Shown: positions 1-8,147 of the stretch, piece after piece
How positions within the stretch are numbered: the first letter of the stretch is position 1
How the letters are laid out: each line of letters begins with the position of its first letter
NCBI GenBank assembly: GCA_947371415.1
Contig: CANBPJ010000005.1
Span: forward strand, 1 to 29,622
DNA length: 29,622 nucleotides
From: Burkholderiaceae bacterium
GTDB taxonomy: Bacteria; Pseudomonadota; Gammaproteobacteria; Burkholderiales; Burkholderiaceae
Direction: 5' to 3'
Notes under the pieces: model-generated
What the model was told of the DNA's origin: nothing
Seen by the model: the letters and a program-made list of their open reading frames with translations, nothing else
The model's database searches: none
Made by a program: the position numbers and the translations under genes

Positions 1-1326
1 GTTGATTTTCTAGGCACTACAAAATCAAGCCATAAAACAGTAGGGCCTAAACAATCCGACGCGCAGGAAAGCAATATTCAAGTCACCGCACAAATCAAAA
101 AACTCACTGCATTTGATCGTGAGTGGAATGATTTCAATTTCAGCTCTCAAGAAAAAAATGGCGTGTGGCAGTTGCGCCTCAATGCCCCTCAAATTGCTGG
201 CCAAGCACAATGGCGGCCAGGTACGTCGGAGCAACCGAGTGGATTTATTAGCGGTCGCCTTTCTCGTCTCAAGCTACCCGATCCAGTGCTCGCCATTGAT
301 ACCGCTGCTCCACAAAGCAATAAGGTGGTACAAAAATCAAATAAGACGCCACCGAGCCCCAATGTAATCCCTAGCCTAGATTTAACAATTGACGATTTAA
401 GCTGGACAAAGGCAAAGTTGGGAGCGGTAAAGATTAAATCTAAAACGTCACAGGATCTATTAAAGATTTCATCGATTGAAATTAACAATCCTCAAGGAAG
501 CTCCACAGTTACCGGTCAATGGATAGGTAAAACTCAAAATGGCGCCGAGCAAAGTAGCATTACTGCTGAGGTCAATGTAAAAGATGCAGGTCAGATGATT
601 TCCCATTGGAGCAACACTAAATCTGTAGAAGGTGGAGAAGGAAAGCTCACCGCCAACTTAACATGGTCAGGTCCAATATTTACCCCAATCTATGACTCTC
701 TTGCTGGTAATGTCAGTATCAATCTTGCCAAAGGGCGATTGCTAGAAGTGAATACAGATGGCGCTAAATTATTAGATGTTCTGAGTTTGCAGAGCTTATT
801 TAGATTCGCAACACTAGATCTGAAAGGCAGCCTCGGAAACTTAGCAACGAAGGGTACGCCGTTCAATACCATTACTAGCAACTTCGAGATCACGCAAGGT
901 ATCGCGCAAACCAAGGAATTTACGATGATTCTTGATCAAGCTAGGGTGGCAATGACTGGTCAAATCAACGTCCCCAAAGAAACACAAGATCTACGCGTCA
1001 CGATATTCCCCACTATTGATGCCACTGCAGGTTCACTGGCTGCTTTTGCAATTAACCCCATCATTGGCCTTGGAGCAGTACTGGGGCAATACCTCATCAC
1101 CAACCAAATTAATCGCACGATGCAAACGGATTACTTGGTTCAAGGTTCTTGGGAAAATCCGGAAGTCATTCCGCTGGACCAAAAAGGCCAACCGCTAGAT
1201 GCAAAAACCTTAGATACGATTCGCACAAAAAATCTACTGAAAGAGCAAACTAAGCCGAACTTGCCTAATTCGACGCCCCCGTCTCCACCAGTAAATCAAA
1301 ATATCTCGACCCCAATGCCAGGCTAA
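1..1326 (+). CDS. yhdP: YhdP family AsmA-like envelope protein, 3' part (5' end outside window)
   Basis: The frame is open from base 1 to the TAA at 1324-1326, so this is the C-terminal ~441 residues of a longer protein. It has the beta-strand-rich, low-complexity look of the AsmA-like C-terminal domain, including a stretch resembling 'LLDVLSLQSLFRF', a hydrophobic helix-like segment (AFAINPIIGLGAVLGQYL) and the near-terminal 'YLVQGSWENPEV', all typical of the YhdP/TIGR02099 group. The tail is Pro/Ser/Asn-rich and probably disordered. In E. coli, YhdP is an inner-membrane-anchored protein that acts with TamB and YdbH in phospholipid transport to the outer membrane; that role is carried over from the family. 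Nit and tldD follow directly on the same strand, and yhdP next to tldD is a recurring proteobacterial arrangement. Family assignment is fairly sure; function in this organism is inferred. Confidence 0.85.
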   Translation, partial: VDFLGTTKSSHKTVGPKQSDAQESNIQVTAQIKKLTAFDREWNDFNFSSQEKNGVWQLRLNAPQIAGQAQWRPGTSEQPSGFISGRLSRLKLPDPVLAIDTAAPQSNKVVQKSNKTPPSPNVIPSLDLTIDDLSWTKAKLGAVKIKSKTSQDLLKISSIEINNPQGSSTVTGQWIGKTQNGAEQSSITAEVNVKDAGQMISHWSNTKSVEGGEGKLTANLTWSGPIFTPIYDSLAGNVSINLAKGRLLEVNTDGAKLLDVLSLQSLFRFATLDLKGSLGNLATKGTPFNTITSNFEITQGIAQTKEFTMILDQARVAMTGQINVPKETQDLRVTIFPTIDATAGSLAAFAINPIIGLGAVLGQYLITNQINRTMQTDYLVQGSWENPEVIPLDQKGQPLDAKTLDTIRTKNLLKEQTKPNLPNSTPPSPPVNQNISTPMPG

Positions 1327-2166
1327 GTGACGATGACTACCCCTGAAAATACTTTGGAACTAAAAATTGCATCGATACAAATGGTATCGACACCCAAACT
1401 CGATGAGAATCTTGAGGTTGCTGCACGCTTGATTAAGGCGGCCTCTGACAGTGGAGCCCAGCTCGTAGTACTGCCGGAATATTTTTGCTTAATGGGACTA
1501 AGAGATACCGATAAAGTAAATGTGCGTGAAATCCCTGGGTCCGGTCCAATTCAAGAGCGACTCGCTGCAATTGCAGAAGAAAATAATATCTATTTAGTCG
1601 CTGGCTCTATTCCTCTTGAGGCTAGAGAATCTAATAAAGTTCTCAACACCTCCCTGGTATTTAACCCTCAAGGCGAGCAAATTGCGCGATACGACAAAAT
1701 TCATTTGTTTGGTTTTCAAACTGAAACCGAGCGTTACGAAGAATCGGAAACTATCGCACCCGGTAGTCAGCCAGGTCATTTCCAAATTGCTATCAACGGA
1801 GTGGATTGGCGCTTTGGCTTAAGTATTTGCTATGACCTGCGCTTCCCAGAGTTTTATCGTTCACTTGGCGAAGTAGATTGCCATATCATTCCCGCTGCCT
1901 TTACCTACACCACTGGTAAAGATCATTGGGAAATTCTTTTGCGCGCCCGTGCTATTGAAAATCAATGCTACGTACTATCCTCAGCGCAAGGTGGCGTTCA
2001 CCTTAATCAACGTCGCACTTGGGGTGACAGCATGCTGATTGACCCTTGGGGGCAGATATTGGCCAATCTCCCGCAGGGCGAGGGATTTATTACGGGCGTG
2101 CTCAGCAAAGATAAATTAAAAGAGGTACGCTCTAAGCTACCCGCACTAAAACACCGCAAGCTTTAA
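1327..2166 (+). CDS. Nit1-type carbon-nitrogen hydrolase (probable deaminated glutathione amidase)
   Basis: This 279-residue nitrilase-superfamily protein carries the Glu-Lys-Cys triad: E51 in 'VVLPEYF', K124 in 'RYDKIHLF' and C168 in 'SICYDLRFPEF'. The 'CYDLRFPE' context, 'HWEILLRARAIENQCYV' and the C-terminal 'LPALKHRKL' resemble Nit1 (deaminated glutathione amidase) more than aliphatic nitrilases. Nit1 enzymes hydrolyse deaminated glutathione, a transaminase side product, in the cytosol. The start could be the GTG at 1327, which abuts the yhdP stop, or the ATG at 1333, which gives a protein two residues shorter; neither has a strong Shine-Dalgarno. It lies 23 bp before tldD and is probably co-transcribed with yhdP and tldD. 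Omega-amidase activity is the main alternative. Confidence 0.92.
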   Translation: MTMTTPENTLELKIASIQMVSTPKLDENLEVAARLIKAASDSGAQLVVLPEYFCLMGLRDTDKVNVREIPGSGPIQERLAAIAEENNIYLVAGSIPLEARESNKVLNTSLVFNPQGEQIARYDKIHLFGFQTETERYEESETIAPGSQPGHFQIAINGVDWRFGLSICYDLRFPEFYRSLGEVDCHIIPAAFTYTTGKDHWEILLRARAIENQCYVLSSAQGGVHLNQRRTWGDSMLIDPWGQILANLPQGEGFITGVLSKDKLKEVRSKLPALKHRKL

Positions 2167-2189
2167 TAAAGAAAGTTCAGCAGAACAAG

Positions 2190-3680
2190 ATGAAAGCACC
2201 AGAAGCATTATTTCCAAGCGATTGGACTAAGCCTAAAAAACAGGCTGACCTTCTCAAGCTGGCCAAATCTATTCTGCTTGAGCCAACTGGCCTCTCCGAG
2301 CAAGATTTGCATCGCACTTTTGGCAATATGTTTACACACCAACTAGATGATGCAGACCTTTACTTTCAGCACACCCGCAGTGAGAGCTGGAGTCTGGAGG
2401 AAGGTATTGTTAAGTCTGGAAGCTTCAACATTGACCAAGGTGTTGGTGTACGTGCAATTTATGGTGATAAAACCGCTTTTGCCTACTCGGATGAAATTAA
2501 TTTAGAGGCATTGAATAAGGCAGCGAAATCCACTCGAGTGATTGGCCCTCAAGGCGGCAAACGAGCGATTGCAAGCAAAATCTTTACCCCTGTTTCCAAT
2601 GGCCTTTACTCAGACTTGAACCCCCTGGATTCACTTGCGCCACAAGAAAAAATTGCTTTACTTGAAAGCATCGAACGTCGCGCAAAAGCACGTGACCCAC
2701 GCATTATTCAGGTGATGGCCAGCCTAGCCGGTGAATTTGATGTTGTCCTCGTGGTGCGAGCTGACGGTCTATTGGCCGCCGATGTGCGCCCGCTTGTACG
2801 GGTATCCGTGCACGTTATTGCGGAGCAAAATGGTCGTCGCGAATCCGGATCTTCTGGCGGTGGTGCTCGCCATGATTACCACTATTTCAATACCGAACTG
2901 ATCAATCAATATGTTGATGAGGCAGTTGATGGGGCGCTGATTAATCTGGACTCTCGACCCGCCCCAGCGGGCCCAATGACTGTAGTGATGGGTCCGGGGT
3001 GGCCTGGTGTATTACTTCATGAAGCTGTTGGTCATGGTCTGGAAGGTGACTTTAATCGCAAGGGCTCCTCCGCTTTTGCTGGCTGCATTGGACAACGGGT
3101 TGCCGCTAAAGGCGTCACGGTAGTCGATGATGGGACGCTGTCCGGTCGTCGTGGCTCGCTCAACATCGACGATGAAGGCACCCCCACCCAGTGCACCACA
3201 CTCATTGAGGACGGTATTTTGAAGGGCTATATCCAAGATAGCCTCAACGCCCGCCTCATGAATATGCCCCTCACTGGCAATGGTCGGAGAGAGAGTTTTG
3301 CTTCCCTGCCCATGCCTCGCATGACCAATACCTATATGTTGGCCGGCAAGGACGATCCCCAAGAAATCGTGGCCAGCATCAAACGTGGCCTCTATGCGGT
3401 GAACTTTGGTGGCGGTCAAGTAGACATTACCAGCGGAAAATTTGTGTTTTCAGCCTCAGAGGCCTATTGGGTAGAGAACGGAAAGATTCAGTATCCAGTC
3501 AAAGGCGCCACCATCATTGGTAGCGGTCCTGAGTCTCTAAAACAGGTCTCTATGATCGGAAATGACCTGAAATTAGACGGCGGCATCGGGGTTTGCGGCA
3601 AAGAAGGTCAAAGCGTCCCAGTGGGCGTAGGACAGCCCACTTTACGCATCGACAGCCTAACTGTCGGGGGAACCGCTTAA
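2190..3680 (+). CDS. tldD: TldD metalloprotease subunit
   Basis: This 496-residue protein is close to the usual TldD length (481 in E. coli). It has the TldD zinc motif HEXXXH at H277-E278-H282 within 'LLHEAVGHGLEGDF', then 'KGSSAFAG', the glycine-rich 'GGGQVDITSGKFVFS', and the C-terminal 'CGKEGQSVPVGVGQPTLRI' that closes the active site. TldD and TldE (PmbA) form a heterodimeric protease that trims unfolded or modified peptides, such as the microcin B17 leader and the CcdA antitoxin in E. coli. The presence of HEXXXH marks this as the catalytic TldD subunit; TldE lacks that motif and is not in the window. The gene sits in the yhdP-nit-tldD-aroG run, with a 19-bp gap to aroG. Confidence 0.97.
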   Translation: MKAPEALFPSDWTKPKKQADLLKLAKSILLEPTGLSEQDLHRTFGNMFTHQLDDADLYFQHTRSESWSLEEGIVKSGSFNIDQGVGVRAIYGDKTAFAYSDEINLEALNKAAKSTRVIGPQGGKRAIASKIFTPVSNGLYSDLNPLDSLAPQEKIALLESIERRAKARDPRIIQVMASLAGEFDVVLVVRADGLLAADVRPLVRVSVHVIAEQNGRRESGSSGGGARHDYHYFNTELINQYVDEAVDGALINLDSRPAPAGPMTVVMGPGWPGVLLHEAVGHGLEGDFNRKGSSAFAGCIGQRVAAKGVTVVDDGTLSGRRGSLNIDDEGTPTQCTTLIEDGILKGYIQDSLNARLMNMPLTGNGRRESFASLPMPRMTNTYMLAGKDDPQEIVASIKRGLYAVNFGGGQVDITSGKFVFSASEAYWVENGKIQYPVKGATIIGSGPESLKQVSMIGNDLKLDGGIGVCGKEGQSVPVGVGQPTLRIDSLTVGGTA

Positions 3681-3699
3681 TACGGCTTAAAATAGTTGC

Positions 3700-4824
3700 A
3701 TGAGCCAACAAAATACTAATCCCGCCAACTGGTACGCTGCCGTCGATAAAACGTCGGATACAGACGATCAACGCATTCATAACATCACGGTTTTGCCACC
3801 ACCAGAGCATTTAATTCGCTTCTTCCCAATCTCGGGTACGCCTACCGAAGCGCTCATCAGCAAGACACGTAAAAAGATTCGCGACATCATTCATGGAAAA
3901 GATGATCGCCTACTTGTCATCATCGGACCTTGCTCGATTCATGATCCCCGTGCGGCACTAGAGTACTGCCAACGACTGCTTGCAGAGCGCGATCGTTTTG
4001 CCGGTGAACTGGAAATTGTGATGCGCGTCTATTTTGAAAAACCGCGCACGACTGTTGGATGGAAGGGTCTAATTAACGATCCGTACCTAGATGAGAGCTA
4101 TCGCATTGAAGAAGGTTTGAGAATGGCCCGCCAGGTGCTAATGGAAATTAATCGTCTTGGCATGCCTGCTGGTAGTGAATTTTTGGATGTTATTTCTCCG
4201 CAATATATTGCTGACCTCATTTCTTGGGGCGCTATCGGAGCACGTACAACCGAGAGCCAAGTTCACCGCGAACTTGCTTCAGGCCTCTCTGCACCAATCG
4301 GATTTAAGAATGGTACTGATGGCAACATCAAGATTGCCACTGATGCCATTCAAGCAGCTAGCCGCCCACACCACTTCTTATCAGTTCACAAGAATGGTCA
4401 AGTTTCTATCGTGGAAACTAAAGGCAATAAAGACTGCCACGTTATTTTGCGCGGCGGTAAGGAACCTAACTATGAAGCGCAGTATGTTCAATCAGCCTGC
4501 TCTGAGCTAGAAGCAGCAAAGCTTCCAGCTAGTTTGATGGTTGACTTATCACATGCAAACTCTAGCAAAAAACATGAGCGTCAAATTGTGGTGGCAGAAA
4601 ACATTGCCGAACAAATTGAATCTGGCTCACATCAAATTTTTGGCGTAATGATTGAAAGTCACCTCAATGACGGTGCGCAAAAATTCACACCTGGAAAAGA
4701 TGATCCAAACAAGTTGGAGTACGGCAAAAGTATTACTGATGCCTGCATCAACTGGGAAGACTCAGTCAATGTATTGCAACGCCTTGCATTGGCAGTGAAG
4801 AACCGCAGAAAAGCGAAAAAATAA
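3700..4824 (+). CDS. aroG: 3-deoxy-7-phosphoheptulonate (DAHP) synthase, class I, Phe-type
   Basis: The product condenses phosphoenolpyruvate and erythrose 4-phosphate at the entry to the shikimate pathway. The 374 residues align end to end with E. coli AroG, with an N-terminal extension of about 17 residues. Visible landmarks are metal-binding C78 in 'IGPCSIHDP', 'EKPRTTVGWKG', 'GAIGARTTESQVHRELASGLS', 'GFKNGTDG', 'LRGGKEPNY', 'DLSHANSSK' and 'KSITDACINWED'. Residues matching the AroG feedback site are kept: D163, P167, Q168, S197 and S228. A serine at the S228 position (E. coli S211) is typical of Phe-sensitive forms, whereas Tyr-sensitive yeast Aro4 has glycine there, so inhibition by Phe is inferred. 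There is no clear Shine-Dalgarno; an AT-rich TAAAAT lies 6 nt before the ATG. Transcription probably ends at the tandem hairpins just downstream. Confidence 0.97.
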   Translation: MSQQNTNPANWYAAVDKTSDTDDQRIHNITVLPPPEHLIRFFPISGTPTEALISKTRKKIRDIIHGKDDRLLVIIGPCSIHDPRAALEYCQRLLAERDRFAGELEIVMRVYFEKPRTTVGWKGLINDPYLDESYRIEEGLRMARQVLMEINRLGMPAGSEFLDVISPQYIADLISWGAIGARTTESQVHRELASGLSAPIGFKNGTDGNIKIATDAIQAASRPHHFLSVHKNGQVSIVETKGNKDCHVILRGGKEPNYEAQYVQSACSELEAAKLPASLMVDLSHANSSKKHERQIVVAENIAEQIESGSHQIFGVMIESHLNDGAQKFTPGKDDPNKLEYGKSITDACINWEDSVNVLQRLALAVKNRRKAKK

Positions 4825-4850
4825 AACAATATTGCTTTAGATGTTGTTTT
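4823..4850 (+). terminator. AU-rich hairpin at the aroG stop
   Basis: The arms AAAACAATATT (4823-4833) and GATGTTGTTTT (4840-4850) pair over 11 bp, with two G-U wobbles and a 6-nt loop. The aroG stop codon begins just before and runs into the first arm. A short T run (ATTTT) follows. It is weaker than the next hairpin and may act with it as a tandem terminator. Confidence 0.45.
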
Positions 4851-4858
4851 ATTTTCCC

Positions 4859-4891
4859 AAAAGAGGCTAATTTATTTAGTCTCTTTTTTTT
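4859..4891 (+). terminator. Rho-independent terminator of aroG
   Basis: The arms AAAAGAGGCTAA (4859-4870) and TTAGTCTCTTTT (4876-4887) form a 12-bp stem with one G-U wobble and a 5-nt loop, followed by an eight-T run at 4884-4891. It reads best on the + strand, for aroG. The opposing adenosyltransferase gene ends inside the loop, so the structure may also serve that strand, but only four T's follow there. Confidence 0.85.
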
Positions 4892-5441
4892 CATGCTTCC
4901 ACAGGATGTCTTGACCACCAGCTGCGCGATTGAGAACGCGTGCCAAGACAAATAAGAGATCAGACAGGCGATTGACGTATTGACGTGGAGCGTCATACAG
5001 AGGCTCCTCCCAACCCAAACGCACAATTGATCTCTCGGCGCGCCTACAGACCGTTCGACATACATGGGCTTGAGCCGCAGCGCGCGTCCCGCCAGGCAGA
5101 ATAAATTCAGTCAAAGGCGGCAAGGTGGCGTTGTATTTTTCCAGCCAAATATCCAACTGGTCCACATGCTCAGGCTTAAGCAAAGTGTAATTTGGGATAC
5201 AGAGCTCGCCGCCCAAATCAAATAAGTCATGCTGCACTTGCAAAAATAGAGCTTTGAACTCATCAGAAATCGACTCAGGAATAGCTTCAGTCATCAAAAC
5301 CCCGATTTCGGAGTTCAATTCATCGACATCGCCCATGGCGCAGATGCGCAAATGATCCTTTTCGACTCGGCTGCCATCACCAAGCCCAGTCATACCGGCA
5401 TCACCGGTTCTAGTGGCTATTTTTGAAAGTCGATTTCCCAT
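4872..5441 (-). CDS. pduO: PduO-type ATP:cob(I)alamin adenosyltransferase
   Basis: This cytosolic enzyme transfers the 5'-deoxyadenosyl group of ATP to cob(I)alamin, making adenosylcobalamin. The 189-residue protein has the PduO-family ATP loop 'TRTGDAGMTGLGDG' (residues 10-23), 'GDVDELNSEIG', 'LPGGTRAAAQAHVCRTVCRRAER' and 'PRQYVNRLSDLLFVLAR', the last two lining the ATP and cobalamin site. The start is the ATG at 5441: the family begins at 'MGNRLSKIATRTGD'. The frame stays open upstream to 5570, but that would run antisense into glcD and has no family match. It is divergent from glcD with only 18 bp between start codons. A perfect TATAAT lies 7 nt before this ATG with no room for a Shine-Dalgarno, so the mRNA may be leaderless. 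The stop lies in the loop of the aroG terminator. Confidence 0.93.
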   Translation of the reverse strand: MGNRLSKIATRTGDAGMTGLGDGSRVEKDHLRICAMGDVDELNSEIGVLMTEAIPESISDEFKALFLQVQHDLFDLGGELCIPNYTLLKPEHVDQLDIWLEKYNATLPPLTEFILPGGTRAAAQAHVCRTVCRRAERSIVRLGWEEPLYDAPRQYVNRLSDLLFVLARVLNRAAGGQDILWKHEKKETK

Positions 5442-5448
5442 GAAACTA

Positions 5449-5454
5449 ATTATA
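5449..5454 (-). promoter_or_regulatory. Candidate -10 box (TATAAT) of the adenosyltransferase gene
   Basis: On the minus strand a perfect TATAAT ends 7 nt before the ATG at 5441, so transcription would begin at or next to the A of the start codon. No good -35 hexamer is visible 16-18 bp upstream, which would lie within the first codons of glcD. Promoter strength is therefore uncertain. Confidence 0.45.
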
Positions 5455-5459
5455 GGTAA

Positions 5460-6974
5460 ATGGCTAAAATGATTCCTATGAATATGGTGACCCCACCCCC
5501 CGAGCTCGCGGCCATTACCGCCCTTCAATCTAAATTGGTTTCGGCCTTGCGACCGATCCTCCCAGAACATGCCTTGCTATGGGAGCCTGAGGACACGATT
5601 CCCTATGAATGTGATGGTCTGGCAGCCTATCGGCGCATGCCATTGGCCGTTGCCCTGCCAGAGACCGAAGACCAAGTTGCCCAAATTCTGAAGATTTGCT
5701 TTGATATGCAAGTTCCCATCGTCCCGAGAGGATCCGGAACTGGCCTATCCGGCGGCGCCATGCCAATCTCGCAAGGGTTAGTGCTTTCTCTAGCCAAGCT
5801 GAAGAAAATCATCCACATTGACCCCTTCACCCGCACCGCAGTGGTTCAGCCAGGAGTTCGCAATTTAGCCATCTCCGAGGCTGTTGCCCATCTTGGCCTG
5901 TATTACGCGCCAGATCCATCCTCTCAGATTGCCTGCTCTATTGGCGGGAATGTGAATGAAAATTCTGGTGGCGTACATTGCCTTAAATATGGACTCACTC
6001 TTCACAATGTTTTGAAGGTTCGCGGCATTTTGATGAACGGCGAGATTGTTGAGTTTGGTAGCCTTGCCCCAGACTCTCCAGGGCTCGATTTATTGGCAAT
6101 CGTTATGGGTAGCGAAGGCATGCTTGCAGTGGTGACTGAAGTTACCGTCAAACTGATTGCAAAACCAAAATTAGCGCGCGTCATCATGGCCAGCTTTGAC
6201 GACATTGAAAAAGGGGCAGATGCTGTTGCCGCCATCATTGCTGCTGGCATTATTCCTGCTGGCTTAGAGATGATGGATAAAGCCACTACCCGAGCGGTAG
6301 AAGAATTTGTTCATGCGGGCTATGACCTCGAAGCTGAGACTATTTTGCTTTGCGAATCGGATGGTACGCCAGAAGAGGTTGCAGAAGAAATTGAGCGCAT
6401 GACTCAGGTTCTGGAAGAAGCTGGTGCCAGCGGCATTCGGATCTCGCAGAATGAGGCTGAGCGACTCCAGTTTTGGAGCGGTCGAAAGAATGCCTTCCCT
6501 GCAGCGGGACGATTAGCGCCTGATTACTACTGCATGGATGGCACTATCCCCCGCAGAAATATTGGCACCCTACTCAAACGTATTCAGGGCATGGAAAAGA
6601 AATATGGTCTCGCCTGCTTGAATGTATTTCATGCGGGTGACGGCAATATGCATCCCTTGATTTTGTTTAATGGCGCCGATCAAGAAGAGTGGCATCGCGC
6701 TGAAGAATTTGGTACTGAAATTCTAGAAGCTTGTGTTGAGCTAGATGGCACGATTACTGGTGAGCATGGCGTTGGTATTGAAAAGATTAATTCAATGTGT
6801 GTTCAGTTTGGTGAAGGCGAGCGAGAATCTTTCTGGGGCGTCAAAAGCGCCTTTGATCCAGAGCGCTTACTCAATCCCGATAAAGCGATTCCCACTTTAA
6901 ATCGTTGCGCCGAATATGGCCGCATGCGCATTAGCGGCGGCAACTTGCCGCATCCAGAGTTGGAGCGCTTTTAA
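5460..6974 (+). CDS. glcD: Glycolate oxidase FAD-binding subunit GlcD
   Basis: GlcD is the catalytic FAD subunit of glycolate oxidase, oxidising glycolate to glyoxylate and passing electrons toward the quinone pool with GlcE and GlcF. The 504 residues (499 in E. coli) match GlcD throughout: 'DTIPYECDGLAAYRR', the PCMH-type FAD loop 'PRGSGTGLSGGAMP' (89-102), 'YYAPDPSSQIACSIGGNVNENSGG', 'GRKNAFPAAGRLAPDYYCMDGTIPRR', 'NVFHAGDGNMHPLILF', 'ISGEHG'-type 'ITGEHGVGIEKI', and the same C-terminal 'PELERF'. Four in-frame ATGs lie at 5460, 5469, 5478 and 5484 with no clear Shine-Dalgarno, so the first few residues are uncertain. It opens a five-gene run; its stop overlaps glcE as TAATG. No GlcC-type regulator, GlcB or GlcA is present nearby. 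A D-lactate dehydrogenase role is less likely given the GlcE/GlcF partners. Confidence 0.96.
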   Translation: MAKMIPMNMVTPPPELAAITALQSKLVSALRPILPEHALLWEPEDTIPYECDGLAAYRRMPLAVALPETEDQVAQILKICFDMQVPIVPRGSGTGLSGGAMPISQGLVLSLAKLKKIIHIDPFTRTAVVQPGVRNLAISEAVAHLGLYYAPDPSSQIACSIGGNVNENSGGVHCLKYGLTLHNVLKVRGILMNGEIVEFGSLAPDSPGLDLLAIVMGSEGMLAVVTEVTVKLIAKPKLARVIMASFDDIEKGADAVAAIIAAGIIPAGLEMMDKATTRAVEEFVHAGYDLEAETILLCESDGTPEEVAEEIERMTQVLEEAGASGIRISQNEAERLQFWSGRKNAFPAAGRLAPDYYCMDGTIPRRNIGTLLKRIQGMEKKYGLACLNVFHAGDGNMHPLILFNGADQEEWHRAEEFGTEILEACVELDGTITGEHGVGIEKINSMCVQFGEGERESFWGVKSAFDPERLLNPDKAIPTLNRCAEYGRMRISGGNLPHPELERF

Positions 6975-8125
6975 TGTCGAATACCAAATCTAACATGACT
7001 ATTGATTTATTTCGAGAGCAAATTCTGGTAGCAGCCAAAACCAATACCCCCCTTTCAATTCAAGGTGGTGGCACTAAGTCTTGGTACGGCAATGCAAATA
7101 CTTTTACCAAGTTAGATACACGCTCTTATTCTGGAATCCTGGAGTACCAACCCGAAGAACTCGTGATTACGGCTTGCACTGGTACGCCTTTAAAAGAAAT
7201 TGAGGCGGCCCTCGCCGAGAAGAATCAAGTGCTCGCCTTCGAGCCGCCTCACTTTGGTGAAGCCGCGACTTTTGGTGGAGCGATTGCCACAGGACTAGCG
7301 GGCCCAGGAAGAATTAGTGCTGGCAACTTAAGGGACTTTGTCCTAGGTGCGCGCATCCTAGATGGCAAAGGCCAAGATCTATCCTTCGGCGGCAAGGTCA
7401 TGAAGAACGTTGCTGGATATGATGTGTCTCGTTTGCTACCTGCTTCCATGGGCACCCTGTCACTCTTGCTCGAAGCCTCTGTAAAAGTACTACCGCGACC
7501 AGCCGCCACAACCACTCTGCGCTGTCATATTTCTCAAGCGCGTGCCCTGCAACTCACCAATGAGTGGGCTGGGCAGCCTCTACCTTTATCGGCAAGTTGT
7601 TGGATTGGAAGTTCACAAGGTGGTAATGGAGAGCTCACTATTCGCCTAGCCGGCGCGGTTGCTGCTGTTAAGGCGGCGATTCCGCTAATGGGTGCAGCAG
7701 TTAATGCAACTGAGTTAGATCCAAACACTGCAGAAGAATTCTGGAAAAGCTTGCGTGAGCAAAAGCTGCCCGATTTTCAGAATCTCAATAGCAATGACAC
7801 CCTTTATCGCTTAGCGCTACCCGCAGCATGCGGTCCAGTTGCGATTACAAACATGAATGATCAGATTGTTTTGGAATGGCACGGCCAGCAACGCTGGTTT
7901 ACAGCACCAGGTGATGATGCGACATTTACATCCATCAAAACGCTGGCTAATACCCATGGCGGACATGCTACTCGTTTTAAGCAAGGCGCCAATGTTGACC
8001 CCACCAAGCAACGCTTTACCCTACTGAGCGAACAAGCGCACTCGGCAGCACTAGAGGCGGTACAAGCACGTCTCAGAGCCTCTTTCGACCCAGCTGGTGT
8101 ATTCGCAACTTCACGCCTTCCTTAA
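6974..8125 (+). CDS. glcE: Glycolate oxidase FAD-binding subunit GlcE
   Basis: GlcE is the second flavin-binding subunit of glycolate oxidase. The 383 residues (350 in E. coli) show a PCMH-type FAD fold: 'TPLSIQGGGTKSWYG', 'ITACTGTPLKEIEAAL', 'FEPPHFGEAATFGGAIATGLAGPGR' and 'DLSFGGKVMKNVAGYDVSRLLPASMGTLSLLLEASVKVLPRP'. The second half is less conserved, and the extra length is there. The ATG overlaps the glcD stop (TAATG), and GGAG inside the glcD end sits 8 nt upstream, supporting this start and translational coupling; a second ATG at 6995 is possible. The gap to glcF is 22 bp. Confidence 0.95.
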   Translation: MSNTKSNMTIDLFREQILVAAKTNTPLSIQGGGTKSWYGNANTFTKLDTRSYSGILEYQPEELVITACTGTPLKEIEAALAEKNQVLAFEPPHFGEAATFGGAIATGLAGPGRISAGNLRDFVLGARILDGKGQDLSFGGKVMKNVAGYDVSRLLPASMGTLSLLLEASVKVLPRPAATTTLRCHISQARALQLTNEWAGQPLPLSASCWIGSSQGGNGELTIRLAGAVAAVKAAIPLMGAAVNATELDPNTAEEFWKSLREQKLPDFQNLNSNDTLYRLALPAACGPVAITNMNDQIVLEWHGQQRWFTAPGDDATFTSIKTLANTHGGHATRFKQGANVDPTKQRFTLLSEQAHSAALEAVQARLRASFDPAGVFATSRLP

Positions 8126-8147
8126 GCGCCCCTCTTTTAGCAATCCT

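Noticed and set aside
3012..3419. 135-codon minus-strand open frame inside tldD
   Set aside because: Antisense to the conserved metalloprotease core, with no recognisable protein features.
5442..5570. 43-codon N-terminal extension of the adenosyltransferase
   Set aside because: It would run antisense through the start of glcD, and the PduO family begins at the downstream Met.
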